The notes below the pieces were generated by a model. It saw only the letters and a program-made list of their open reading frames with translations, did not search any database and was not told the origin of the DNA. Made by a program: the position numbers and the translations under genes. 64,000 nt of DNA from UBA1014 sp964344035 (GTDB taxonomy: Bacteria > SAR324 > NAC60-12): NCBI GenBank assembly GCA_964344035.1, contig CAYFLK010000003.1:1-64000 (forward strand), in the 5' to 3' direction. Of this stretch, positions 40,926 through 50,564 are shown piece by piece. Positions within the stretch are counted from its first letter, which is position 1; every line of letters begins with the position of its first letter.

Positions 40926-43900
40926 TCAAATTTCGGACGGACTCATCATGGAGTGTTTCAGGTGTTCCTCAAAATCTGATTTACGCAATTTCCGGTGGTC
41001 TTCCGGGGAGAGATAGAAGGTATCGATCACCTGATGTCCGATGGTGGTGATCACGGCCTGCTGGATTTTCGCACCTATGCGCTCGAAGGCTTCAACCATT
41101 TTGAAATACACCAATGGGGCATCGGCCATCGCCAGTTTAACACGCAGGTATTCCTGGTTTTTCCGAGTGAAACCATACGTTTCCGGATCGGTGCCCAGCC
41201 AAACAGGATAATCCCGGGAGGCATCCCTTGTGGACTGCTGAATCACATAACCTTTTTGGTCGTCATCAAGGTATTCCATCTGCAAGCGTGTATTGTAAAG
41301 GAAATCCTGGGGCTGGATTTTCAAATCCGGGGGAGGATTGTGCAGGATTGCGTTTTCCAGTTCCCGTGGGAATATCATCTCCGCACCGTCCCTGGTGGAG
41401 ACTTTAAGATAGTAACAATACGCGGTTCTGTCTCCCTGAAAGTGGATTTTGTTCATCTTGCCCGATTCAATGTTCAGCCGTTTCATGCTCAACGTGTAAG
41501 CCACCCGGGAATTGATTCTGGGTTGGTCATGGACATAGAGCAACAGCCCGGTGAGGCGTCCGCGTGAATTTGTCAATACGCTTACGATTGCAGGACGATC
41601 GAGCCGTGTGAAGGTCTGCAGATTTGAAGCGAGCACGCCTGGAGGCGTGCTGAGCAGGAAGCGATTTGGAAGTGTCTCAAAGAACCAGTTCAGGATCGAA
41701 TTATGGTTTGCGGTCAGTTGAGTGAGGGTGGTATTGCTCAGACAGTGGCGGATGGTGCGTATCATCTTGTCGGTGGTCCGGTCCACACCCTGGGAATCGA
41801 GTGAACCTAGCTTGAGGGCCCGCCACAGTTCAGTCAACTCTTCCCTGGATTCCTGTATGCGTTCCAACTCCTCTACGTTTATCTGCTTCAGCGGTTCCAC
41901 CAGGGCGGTGTCCAGGTCAAAGCGAAGGCTGCGGTTGATCAGCAAATCGATCCGGGTGTCTGTTTCCAGGTCCTTTTTCTTTTTGTCCAGGTAATCGTGT
42001 ATGAAATCGATCGGGTCTCCTTTCTTGTTGGAAGCCCGCATTTCCGAATAAACACGATAGGTCTCCTCAAAGAAATTCCTCAGGTTCCGGGTATCCCGCG
42101 CGTTGCTGTCGCTGACCGCACTGTAGTCGGAGATGTTGCAGAGAAAAAGGAGGATGACGTTGATCAGGTTCCGGTCTGCAATTTCAAAGAAACTCTGCAA
42201 TGCCTGATCGAAATACGAGGAGGTTTTGCTGAGATGCACCACCGACATGTGGTGGACTATCAGCAGGGACACGAGGTTTTCCAGTTCCGGATCATCGTAG
42301 CCCAGCCGTTGCAAAGCCTGCGCGGCGATTTGAGTTCCTGAGACTTGATGCTCCGTTTTCGGATCGATCTTGCCGATGTCATGAAACAGGAGTCCCCACC
42401 TCAGCGCCAGGATATGTCGCGGTTTGAGGAACTGGTACAGTTCCGGGTAATTTTTTCTTAAACGGTCCAGTTCTCTTTGGGATCTCTGCAGAGCCAGCAG
42501 TGTATGGGTACACACCGGATGTTGATGATATGTCAGGTTTCTGAGCAGGAAGCGCATCTGGTTGCATTCCGGGATATAACAGCCGATCAAGGTTTGAGGG
42601 AGTTTTAAATCTCCCATCAAATCACTGATTTCAAACATCAGCCCCAAGGCCCTCGAAACAAATGGGGTCTGCATCAGGGCGCTGAATTTTTCCGCTATTT
42701 TTGTTTTGTTAATCTGCATCCGATCAGGCGTGTAATGCCTGATCAGTGACGCCATTTCGTCCTTGAGTTCATACGTCAAATCATAATCTGAGTTGCCCAG
42801 GTAGATGAAAAGTTCCAGCAAAACGTCAGGCTCGCTAAAAATTAAGGAAACGGGAACCTGTGGAAGTCCCTCGAGTGCATGGACCTCTACAACTCGCATG
42901 TTTCCCAGGTGCACTACCACCTGGAATTTCGGGAACGTACGCACAATGGTCCTGTCCATCAAGCGGTCCAGTATGACCTGGGAGAGTTCCCGCATCTGTT
43001 GCACCATTTGCAGGCGGAAACGATCGAACTCATCTACTGATTTGAACCGGTTCTTTTTGAGCAAATACAGGCGTTCCATGGCATCATTGGTTTGGTCCGC
43101 CTCCAGATTTTCCTTTATGCAGCCTACGTCTCTTGCTTCATTGTCATAGTAATTTTCCTTTGCCGCGGCGGAGAAATTCCTCAGATCATGCAGAAATTCC
43201 AGCGCCTGGCAGAGTTTGAGTCCCTGCCTGGATGAGAGCAGGTTTTTTTGTATCAACAATGCCAGCAGGTCCGCGGTCTGGCTGGGAAAGATACCGAATG
43301 TCGCCGCCGCGACCCACAAGGGAATTTGCAGGGAACGCAAACCGCCATGATCCATTTTCAGGTTCATGCTGTTCAATGACGGCACAGTGTTGTCATGGTA
43401 GTCCTGGATCAAGTTGAGCACATATGTTTCATAAGTGATGATTTGAAAGAAGCGGTTTTTCAGTGAGACTGCCAGGGTTTGGTTGCCAAGCAACACCCTG
43501 CTTTCAAGTATGGACGGGATGGTGTGAACCGCGCTCGGCTCATTGAACCGTGACAGATCTTCATCGATTTCAAAATACTGATGCGCAGTTTCCACTCCGG
43601 ACTGCTGAAGCAGCATCTCGACCTGCATGATCACTTGCCGCAGCAGTTCCGCCTCTCCGGAGTTCAGGCGATGGGTATCCAGGCAATAACCGATATCATG
43701 ATCGGAAGAAAGACTGAGTTCCGCCCTGCCGTAGCCTCCGCGAGCGAAGATCACAAGGTGTTCCTTAATGAACGCAGGTTCATTCCGCGGAGCTTCAATT
43801 TGGGGGACCTGTTCTTCCAGCACCTGGAGCCGCTCCTGATGGGACCGTATATCGGCGTGCAGCCCGTCAAGGATGTCTTCATAATACTTGCGGACTTGCA

Positions 43901-44393
43901 GGGCCTCATCATTATCCTCATTGCCTGTGTCGGATTGCTCGATTTGCTTACTCAGCAATCTCAGTTTTTCCTGCTTCTCCGGCAGAATTTTCCGTTTGTA
44001 TTGGATTTCGTTTTTCAAATCCTCCAGCAGTCTTTCTTTGATCAATGGCAGGTCGACAACCGTGTAGTCAAAAACGGTTTGCACCACACTGTCCACCAAG
44101 CGTGTGTATTCTCCTAATATCACGAATGAATTTTCCGCGATTAAATTATCCTGGATGATCCGTTTTTTCTGGTCGTTGAAATACAGGGAAACTGCTTCAG
44201 CAAAAACTTTTTCACGCGCGGCAAGGTACTCCTGGTTCTGACTCACTTCTTCCTGGAAAGCGGTCCAGTGTTCCTCAAGCAGGTTTTCCAGGGCGGAACC
44301 ATGCCAATACTTTTCGCTCAAGTCATCATTGAACCGGAATCGGTTCAAAAACGGGTAGTTTTCAATGGGAGTGAATTCTGACTCGATGGACAT
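40926..44393 (-). CDS. Large GlnD-like nucleotidyltransferase/HD-domain protein
   Basis: This protein of about 1155 residues is related to GlnD, the PII uridylyltransferase and uridylyl-removing enzyme. Numbering from the longer GTG start at 44429, there is an amino-terminal coiled region (130-210), a nucleotidyltransferase site GGYGRAELSLSSDHD at 231-245, a GlnD-type block MDHGGLRSLQIP near 359, an HD phosphohydrolase site HDIGK at 683-687 with HH further on, and a C-terminal segment around 980-1040 that may be ACT-like. It is some 250 residues longer than ordinary GlnD and diverged between motifs. I prefer the ATG at 44393, which has GGAAA upstream. It follows the STT3-like gene by 48 bases. 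The partner protein and nucleotide are unknown. Confidence 0.78.
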   Translation of the reverse strand: MSIESEFTPIENYPFLNRFRFNDDLSEKYWHGSALENLLEEHWTAFQEEVSQNQEYLAAREKVFAEAVSLYFNDQKKRIIQDNLIAENSFVILGEYTRLVDSVVQTVFDYTVVDLPLIKERLLEDLKNEIQYKRKILPEKQEKLRLLSKQIEQSDTGNEDNDEALQVRKYYEDILDGLHADIRSHQERLQVLEEQVPQIEAPRNEPAFIKEHLVIFARGGYGRAELSLSSDHDIGYCLDTHRLNSGEAELLRQVIMQVEMLLQQSGVETAHQYFEIDEDLSRFNEPSAVHTIPSILESRVLLGNQTLAVSLKNRFFQIITYETYVLNLIQDYHDNTVPSLNSMNLKMDHGGLRSLQIPLWVAAATFGIFPSQTADLLALLIQKNLLSSRQGLKLCQALEFLHDLRNFSAAAKENYYDNEARDVGCIKENLEADQTNDAMERLYLLKKNRFKSVDEFDRFRLQMVQQMRELSQVILDRLMDRTIVRTFPKFQVVVHLGNMRVVEVHALEGLPQVPVSLIFSEPDVLLELFIYLGNSDYDLTYELKDEMASLIRHYTPDRMQINKTKIAEKFSALMQTPFVSRALGLMFEISDLMGDLKLPQTLIGCYIPECNQMRFLLRNLTYHQHPVCTHTLLALQRSQRELDRLRKNYPELYQFLKPRHILALRWGLLFHDIGKIDPKTEHQVSGTQIAAQALQRLGYDDPELENLVSLLIVHHMSVVHLSKTSSYFDQALQSFFEIADRNLINVILLFLCNISDYSAVSDSNARDTRNLRNFFEETYRVYSEMRASNKKGDPIDFIHDYLDKKKKDLETDTRIDLLINRSLRFDLDTALVEPLKQINVEELERIQESREELTELWRALKLGSLDSQGVDRTTDKMIRTIRHCLSNTTLTQLTANHNSILNWFFETLPNRFLLSTPPGVLASNLQTFTRLDRPAIVSVLTNSRGRLTGLLLYVHDQPRINSRVAYTLSMKRLNIESGKMNKIHFQGDRTAYCYYLKVSTRDGAEMIFPRELENAILHNPPPDLKIQPQDFLYNTRLQMEYLDDDQKGYVIQQSTRDASRDYPVWLGTDPETYGFTRKNQEYLRVKLAMADAPLVYFKMVEAFERIGAKIQQAVITTIGHQVIDTFYLSPEDHRKLRKSDFEEHLKHSMMSPSEI

Positions 44394-44441
44394 GCTCGGT
44401 TTCCGGTTTTCAGTGTCGAATGGTGACACACACGTAATTCA

Positions 44442-46751
44442 TCACTTGTCACCTGTCGCCGGAAATTTGAAACGGTACAGGCGGGACATCGGGAAAGCAT
44501 TCATGGTTTCCTCATACAGGTTCCTGTCATAGCGTCCGAGCAGAAACATCTGGTTGAAATTAGAACGGAACACGTCCTCTTCAACTAGCTGTACTTCGGA
44601 AAACTGGCGGGGATTGGCCATGACTATCTGCAAGGTGTAGCCATTGCTGTGGGGGTATGGTTTCTGTCCTACGACTTGTCCTCTCATGATCTGGACTACT
44701 CGCTTGAGCGGGAGCCGTTTGTTGATCCGCCCGGATTTAAGATCGATGACTGTGGGACCGCATTCCAGTTTTTCGTTGACGATTTTCTGGCAGCGCAGGT
44801 TCTGATATCCCTTCGGGTTGCTCCCTCCTTTTTCCAGGTCCCAACTGCCGATGCGCGAAAATGCACCGTACTTTCCGATCATGTCCGCAGTAAAGAAAAG
44901 ATAGATAGGATCCCACGGAATATCAGCGGGATTGTTGACCGCTGCCAGCAGCTTTTCCGGAGAGGATTTGTTGTCGGCAATCCCGCTGTTTCCCTCCGTT
45001 GCCAGGAACCGGGTGAGGTTGAATAATTCCCGGGGGTCATGACTGATCAGCCCGCGGGCGATGAAATACGTTTTCGGACTGAACTGGCTTCCGCCATCAT
45101 GAAAAGTCGCCAGCCCGGTTGCATCCGTCAGCGCGTATCCGAAATCCCACCAGGTGAGCAGGGCCGAATCGGGAGGCACCCGTCTCCGCACTTTGTTGAA
45201 TGTCGCATACAGGGGGGTGGGAATCGAAGGCGCAGGAACAAACGAAACAGCGGTTTGAGTGGAAATGACCAAGAAAAAAACACCGGTTATGCCGTAAACC
45301 ACCACTTCTCTTACCCATGGTTTTTTCAGCAGATGCAGGATTGTGTTTTTTTGAACTTCTGGTGCTGTTCCGTTAGTCGAGCGCTTTTCTGCTGCTGCCG
45401 ACCCACGGTTCTTTTTCTTTTTTTTTACTGGGACGTTTTTTTGTTTTGAATTTGTTTCGGGAGACGTGAATTGCTTTGCTGATTCAAGGACAAAATTGAA
45501 CACCAGGACCAGCAGGTATCCCAGGCCAATGCCGATGAAGGGTGCGAGGTACATGATGAAACGTCGTGATGAATGAAACCCAAGCAAACCCAAAGCCAGT
45601 ATAGGCAGCAGGGGGACAAGGCTGCGCCAGTGAAAAAACGCAAAAGCGGCAAACCCGATGAACCCGGTCCAGCCCAGTGCGGGATGAGTCAGCACTTGTT
45701 GAAAAACCAAAGACTTCGGCACCTTTGAAGCTTCGGAAATGGTTTGGAAGACGTTGGGGAATGTAGCCGGGTTTGTGCCGTTGTCCTGAACCGCCTGTTT
45801 TGCTGTATCTTCAAAAACCCAGTAATTTTCCAGAAACCCGGTGATGCTTCCCGTTCCGCTTATGAAATGTGCGGGAAAGGCAAACAATATGAACAGCATG
45901 GAAGCGGTGAGGATGATGCGCAGCCGGTCCCCACGCAGCACCAGCCCGGCGATCAACACCACGAAAAAAGCCAGCGTGAATCCTGGTTTTCCGTACCACC
46001 AGACAAAAGCGTAAAAACTCAACCCGGAAAACGCTGCGTAAAGGAGGGTTTTTTGCGCAGATTTGGCCTGCACTGTCAGCAGGATCAGCATGGCGCCCAG
46101 GGAAGGGAAGAACAGGTTGAGCATATCGGTATCGATCCTCCCGATCGAACTGCGAGTATAGTATTCGCTGCAGAACGTCGTCACCAGTCCGCCCAGCAAA
46201 CCCGCGGAAGGGAATCCGACTCGGTAGAAATAGATACCCAGGGGAATGATGAAGAGGCTGGCCAGCCAGGGGATCAGCAGAGTACCGACAAGATAGTAGT
46301 TCCCGGTGAAAAACGGCGTCAGTTTGGCGATCAGAAAACTGAGCAAGGGTACATCTCGGTAACGTGGATTTTCCTTTTGCGCACCTCCATCAGGAAGGCG
46401 CGGTTCATGGAATCGCGCAGGGATTTTCGCTTTCGTTTTTTCTTGAAATTCCTTGCTGTTGCCCGGGTATGAGCGCAGGGTGTCCTTTCCGTATACCCCC
46501 TCATTGTATTCTCGTGCCCAGCGCAGCCAGTAAGGTGCGTCAAGTGTGGTCATCATCGGACGCTCACCGACAAAATAGGCACGTGGTTTTTGCTGCCATG
46601 TCACATACTGCTGGTGGCGCACATAGACCGAAATCGAATAACACGCGACCAGGGCCAGGGCAAACAACCACGGAGAATAACTCCATCCAGTTGTCAACCA
46701 CCGTGAAACGCCGGCCTTGGTTCCGGTAAAATGAGCAGTTTTACGTGTCAT
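44442..46751 (-). CDS. STT3/PglB-family oligosaccharyltransferase
   Basis: A 769-residue membrane protein with about a dozen hydrophobic segments and a C-terminal periplasmic domain. All catalytic landmarks of STT3, AglB and PglB are present in order: the first acidic loop TTLDAPYWLRWA (D71), RIDTDML (D207, D209), the TIxE motif as TISE (E340), an arginine in SRRFIMYLAP (about 396) and WWDFGY (534-539) that reads the asparagine sequon. Such enzymes move a lipid-linked glycan to asparagine of exported proteins. A lysine-rich linker (443-447) lies before the last helix. The start overlaps the ruvB stop by four bases. No glycan-assembly genes are nearby. Confidence 0.88.
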   Translation of the reverse strand: MTRKTAHFTGTKAGVSRWLTTGWSYSPWLFALALVACYSISVYVRHQQYVTWQQKPRAYFVGERPMMTTLDAPYWLRWAREYNEGVYGKDTLRSYPGNSKEFQEKTKAKIPARFHEPRLPDGGAQKENPRYRDVPLLSFLIAKLTPFFTGNYYLVGTLLIPWLASLFIIPLGIYFYRVGFPSAGLLGGLVTTFCSEYYTRSSIGRIDTDMLNLFFPSLGAMLILLTVQAKSAQKTLLYAAFSGLSFYAFVWWYGKPGFTLAFFVVLIAGLVLRGDRLRIILTASMLFILFAFPAHFISGTGSITGFLENYWVFEDTAKQAVQDNGTNPATFPNVFQTISEASKVPKSLVFQQVLTHPALGWTGFIGFAAFAFFHWRSLVPLLPILALGLLGFHSSRRFIMYLAPFIGIGLGYLLVLVFNFVLESAKQFTSPETNSKQKNVPVKKKKKNRGSAAAEKRSTNGTAPEVQKNTILHLLKKPWVREVVVYGITGVFFLVISTQTAVSFVPAPSIPTPLYATFNKVRRRVPPDSALLTWWDFGYALTDATGLATFHDGGSQFSPKTYFIARGLISHDPRELFNLTRFLATEGNSGIADNKSSPEKLLAAVNNPADIPWDPIYLFFTADMIGKYGAFSRIGSWDLEKGGSNPKGYQNLRCQKIVNEKLECGPTVIDLKSGRINKRLPLKRVVQIMRGQVVGQKPYPHSNGYTLQIVMANPRQFSEVQLVEEDVFRSNFNQMFLLGRYDRNLYEETMNAFPMSRLYRFKFPATGDK

Positions 46752-47767
46752 CCAGATGATCCAAAAAGAGTCATTTGAGTGTCGTTTCCACGCATGGGAA
46801 TGCCGAGATGATCGAAAGCGTTTTGAGTCGCCACCCTGCCCCGGGGGGTCCGCTGTAGAAAACCCTTGAGAAGAAGGTATGGTTCGTAGACGTCTTCTAA
46901 GGTGTCCTTTTCTTCCGTGACCGCTGCTGAGAGAGTGCTTAATCCAACCGGACCTCCGTTGAATTTGTGGATGATGGTTTCCAGAATGTGACGGTCCATC
47001 GAATCCAACCCTTCCAGGTCCACCCCAAGTTTCCGCAGGCTTTCCTGAACAAGGGATTGACTGATAACTCCCGAGGTCTCAAGATCGGCAAAATCACGGC
47101 AGCGTTTCAGCATGCGATTGGCGACCCGGGGAGTGCCCCGTGAACGCCGGGCAAGTTCCAATGCAGCCTCTTCCACTATTTCAATGTCCAGTGTAGAAGC
47201 GTTGCGGAGGATGATTGTTTTCAGTTCTTCCGCTGAGTAGAAATTGAGACGGCACTGAATGCCGAAGCGGTCACGCAAGGGTGAAGACAGCAAGCCTGTG
47301 CGGGTAGTGGCTCCCACCAAGGTGAAACGGGGAAGTTCGAGCTTGACTGTCCTTGCTGAAGGTCCTTCTCCTATGATGATGTCCAAACTGAAGTCTTCCA
47401 TTGCACCGTAAAGCACCTCCTCGACTACCCGGTTCATACGGTGGATTTCATCGATGAAGAGGATCGTGCCCGGTTCATGGTTTGTCAGAATGGCGGCAAG
47501 GTCTCCCTGTCTTTCAATCACCGGTCCGGAGGTGGATCGTATTTGCACATCCATCTCCCTGGCAAATATATAGGCCAATGTGGTTTTGCCCAGCCCCGGA
47601 GGGCCGCTGAGCAATACATGGTCCAGTGCGTGGTTCCGTTTTCTGGCCGCGGCGATGAACACTTCAAGATTATGCTTGATTTCCTCCTGACCGACGTAAT
47701 CCCTCAGGGATTGCGGACGCAGGGAAAGATCGTGCTGTTCTCCAAGCTGAGGTCCCGGATTCACCAT
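46748..47767 (-). CDS. ruvB: Holliday junction branch-migration ATPase RuvB
   Basis: A 339-residue AAA+ motor that, with RuvA, drives Holliday junction migration. Walker A GPPGLGKTT, Walker B FIDEIHRMN, sensor 1 VGATTRTGLLSSPLRDRFG and the C-terminal winged helix (TPRGRVATQNAFDHLG) are all present. I start at the ATG at 47767 because AGAGGA precedes it at seven to eight bases and the length then matches the family; an ATG at 47809 and a much longer frame to 48079 lack a ribosome site and overlap the upstream gene. It is coupled by ATGA overlap to the STT3-like gene. ruvA and ruvC are not adjacent. Confidence 0.93.
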   Translation of the reverse strand: MVNPGPQLGEQHDLSLRPQSLRDYVGQEEIKHNLEVFIAAARKRNHALDHVLLSGPPGLGKTTLAYIFAREMDVQIRSTSGPVIERQGDLAAILTNHEPGTILFIDEIHRMNRVVEEVLYGAMEDFSLDIIIGEGPSARTVKLELPRFTLVGATTRTGLLSSPLRDRFGIQCRLNFYSAEELKTIILRNASTLDIEIVEEAALELARRSRGTPRVANRMLKRCRDFADLETSGVISQSLVQESLRKLGVDLEGLDSMDRHILETIIHKFNGGPVGLSTLSAAVTEEKDTLEDVYEPYLLLKGFLQRTPRGRVATQNAFDHLGIPMRGNDTQMTLFGSSG

Positions 47768-47814
47768 CCGGGATTCCTCTTTGAGGAGGCCGCCTTCATG
47801 TTCGGGCATGGGGT

Positions 47815-49311
47815 TCAGGAGGTAACCGCGTGATTGCTCCGGGATTCCCGGACAGCCACATCCGGGCTTATGCGCCAGGTGAAGAGGGGAGAAAAGACAT
47901 ACATCAACATGTACACGAAAGAAGCATAGCCGAAATACGGGGTAAAGATGAATACCAGGATCAACATGATCGTGAACCACATGAACGCACGGTTCCTGCT
48001 CATCAGGCGACCCACGTGAATGTAACGCAGGAAATAGGCGTTCATCAACAGCGAAGCTGCGATCATCAGCCAGAAACACAATAAGCCCCAGAACACCACC
48101 ATATCCGATCCGCTGTCAAACGCCTGATCCAGCATGATGAGCGGCGCCGTGACCAGCAGGGCCGCGGCGGGAACGGGTATTCCTTTGAAAAATCCAGGGA
48201 TGCTGTGGCGGTCAAGAATGAAGAATATCAAACGTACAACACCTAAAACCGCATAACCGATTGCCACCCAAATGATAGGCAGGGATTGAACCGGTTCAGC
48301 CTTGATCTGTTCCATCAGCATGTAAAAAATCAACGCCGGAGCAATACAGAAACTAACCGTGTCGGAGATGTCGTCCAGCACTCCTCCCAATGTGATATGA
48401 TGAGATTTGGATTGTTGTGAAGGTAGCGGAGTGGTCAGACCAAGTTTGCGTGCGACAGCGCCGTCGAGTTTGTCAAAAAAAGCCGCACCCAGCAAAATCA
48501 GGTATGCTTCCTTGATTCTTCCCTGCTGTGCAAAAAATATCGCCAGAATTCCCATCAGCGCGTTCATCACCGTCAATGCATTGGGAAAAATAGAAAGGAT
48601 GCGGCGGCGCAGCGGTTTATCGCCCAGGCATAAATCATCTAAACAAGCGGTTCCGTATTTCCTGCAGTATCCGGCGATTGATCCGAAATTGATGATAAGA
48701 AAAAGGATTTCAATGATGAAGAGGTTGCGGGGACGCATTTCACCAAGCCAACCGATCCATGAAAACCAGAACGAACCTTCCAGACCCGGAATATGGAAAG
48801 CATAGATGTAAAGAATTGCTCCAACCGGTGCGGCCACGATGGTTCTCAGCCGGGTGACCTCCTTCAGTTCCTCTTCCTCGCCCTTGCGTAGGGAAAAATT
48901 GCGCATGAAATGTGCGAAATTGTCGCGCATCAACACGGTGACGCAGAGGATCAGGACCAGTTCGACATGCAGCATTTCCAAACGGGTGTTGGCTTCAGCA
49001 GGGAGGAAATGGTAACGCCACATCATCCCCACCGAGACCATTGGGAAGATGATGGAATAGACCGCTTTGTCCATGATCCGGTCGGCCAGGTGCGCCAGTT
49101 TTGCCTGTGGTCGAAACCTTGCGGCAAACCAGCCATCGATTAAATCCAGAAACATGGAGGCAACCAGGCAGATCACTCCGACAAAATAGGCTTCTGCAGA
49201 GCGGTTCAGCATCACTGCCAACGCACACACCATTCCGGCAAACACGAGCGGCGGTCTGCCATACACAAGCATGGCAGCAACCTTGGTGGGGATGAAGGGG
49301 GAATGACTCAT
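47815..49311 (-). CDS. Tandem CDP-alcohol phosphatidyltransferase (PgsA/PssA-like fusion)
   Basis: A 498-residue inner-membrane protein with two CDP-alcohol phosphotransferase domains. The first has DLIDGWFAAR followed by HLADRIMD near residues 55-75; the second has DKLDGAVARK and then GGVLDDISDTVSF near 265-310, each a version of the D-x2-D-G-x2-A-R ... D-x3-D metal and CDP site. In the first domain the glycine usually found before the last two aspartates is replaced. The second domain is closer to phosphatidylserine synthase. Bacterial enzymes of this family normally carry one domain. I start at the ATG at 49311, 16 bases after the pyrB stop. Confidence 0.8.
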   Translation of the reverse strand: MSHSPFIPTKVAAMLVYGRPPLVFAGMVCALAVMLNRSAEAYFVGVICLVASMFLDLIDGWFAARFRPQAKLAHLADRIMDKAVYSIIFPMVSVGMMWRYHFLPAEANTRLEMLHVELVLILCVTVLMRDNFAHFMRNFSLRKGEEEELKEVTRLRTIVAAPVGAILYIYAFHIPGLEGSFWFSWIGWLGEMRPRNLFIIEILFLIINFGSIAGYCRKYGTACLDDLCLGDKPLRRRILSIFPNALTVMNALMGILAIFFAQQGRIKEAYLILLGAAFFDKLDGAVARKLGLTTPLPSQQSKSHHITLGGVLDDISDTVSFCIAPALIFYMLMEQIKAEPVQSLPIIWVAIGYAVLGVVRLIFFILDRHSIPGFFKGIPVPAAALLVTAPLIMLDQAFDSGSDMVVFWGLLCFWLMIAASLLMNAYFLRYIHVGRLMSRNRAFMWFTIMLILVFIFTPYFGYASFVYMLMYVFSPLFTWRISPDVAVRESRSNHAVTS

Positions 49312-49327
49312 CAGCGGGCGTGCAGGG

Positions 49328-50383
49328 TTAGTAGTCTTGAAGCTGTTTCTCAACATTGAAGATGTACAGCATCAGCGCGGCGCGGATGTAAAGCCCGTTG
49401 CGTAGCTGACGCCAGTACATCGCGCGCGGGTCCACATCCACCGAAACATGGATTTCTTTGCGCCGTGGCAAGGGATGCAGGATGATCGCGTCCTTTTTCA
49501 TTTTTCCCAGGTTTTGCTGGTTCAGGCTGTAGAGGTTGTAATCGATTTGCCGGGATTCGCCGGACATGTCGTATTCGTCCTGTAGACGCGTCATGTATAA
49601 GGCATCGACTATGGGAAGTACTTCCTCAAGGTTTTCGGTTTTGTGCAGAGGCACCTGGTTGGTGTGCAGAAAATCCTCTAAATCCGGGGCAATCTGAAAC
49701 GCGGGAGGCGCGACAAAATACATTTCCACATCACTGTATTGACTGAGCAGAAATACCGCGGAACGGACCGCCCTTCCACGCAGGAGATCTCCGACAAATC
49801 CATAACGTTTCCTTGAAATGCCCCCCCGGTTTTGAAAGGAACGGTGCATCGTGTATAGATCAAGCAACGCTTGCGTGGGATGCTGATCCTTGCCGCTGCC
49901 ACCGTTGATAAAGGGCACGCTTCTGGCGGTGTGGTCCAGGAAATACGCCATGAATTCGCAAAACCCCGGTTTGGGATCACGCATGATGATAAGGTCGAAA
50001 TAACTGCTGAACACCCGTACTCCATCTTCCTGGCTTTCTCCCTTGTATTCTGAGGAAAGGGAGGGGTCCCGCACTTCTGCCGTGTCCATACCCACAAGCT
50101 GGCAGGCGGCAAGGAAAGACAGAAAAGTCCGGGTCGAAGGCTGCGTGAAGTAAAGCATGGCTTTCTTGTGCCGTAGCAGGGACTTCAGGAAATCGATTCC
50201 GTTTGGTTTGCGGGTAAGTAGTTTTATCCTGTCCGCAATGTCATACAGTTCCTCCAACAGGGGAACAGAAAACTGGTGGGAGAGCATGACGTGATACATC
50301 CTGCCCTCCTGCTGATAATGCTGAATCCTTTGTTCGGGAAGGATTTTCAAGTATTCTTCGTAACTGTAGATTTGAGCAGACAT
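49328..50383 (-). CDS. pyrB: Aspartate carbamoyltransferase catalytic subunit
   Basis: A 351-residue transcarbamoylase for the second step of pyrimidine synthesis. Carbamoyl-phosphate contacts are in QPSTRTFLSF near residue 81, with SSEYKGES following, HPTQALLDLY near 163 and TRLQDEYD near 264. HPLPRRKEI near 308 is the conserved late loop. AGGGA lies before the ATG at 50383. The chain is longer than the E. coli subunit (311) mainly at the amino end. No pyrI gene is adjacent. It is the first gene of the run leading to the GlnD-like gene. Confidence 0.87.
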   Translation of the reverse strand: MSAQIYSYEEYLKILPEQRIQHYQQEGRMYHVMLSHQFSVPLLEELYDIADRIKLLTRKPNGIDFLKSLLRHKKAMLYFTQPSTRTFLSFLAACQLVGMDTAEVRDPSLSSEYKGESQEDGVRVFSSYFDLIIMRDPKPGFCEFMAYFLDHTARSVPFINGGSGKDQHPTQALLDLYTMHRSFQNRGGISRKRYGFVGDLLRGRAVRSAVFLLSQYSDVEMYFVAPPAFQIAPDLEDFLHTNQVPLHKTENLEEVLPIVDALYMTRLQDEYDMSGESRQIDYNLYSLNQQNLGKMKKDAIILHPLPRRKEIHVSVDVDPRAMYWRQLRNGLYIRAALMLYIFNVEKQLQDY

Positions 50384-50564
50384 GCGGGATCCCTGGGATA
50401 GAAGTAACAATTGTAGACTAAGCAGGGAGCGGTCAACAGTCCAGCAAGAAATCCGCACATCTCCCGGACTTAGAACTGGTGGATGTGCCCGACAGTTGAT
50501 AAATTTATTGATTTGATTTTACAAAGGGTTCTGCATCACGTCAGGAAAAAAGACATCAGCGTTT

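Noticed and set aside
46748..48079. 443-residue version of RuvB
   Set aside because: The extra amino-terminal residues are translated from the end of the upstream gene in another frame; a good ribosome site precedes the ATG at 47767.
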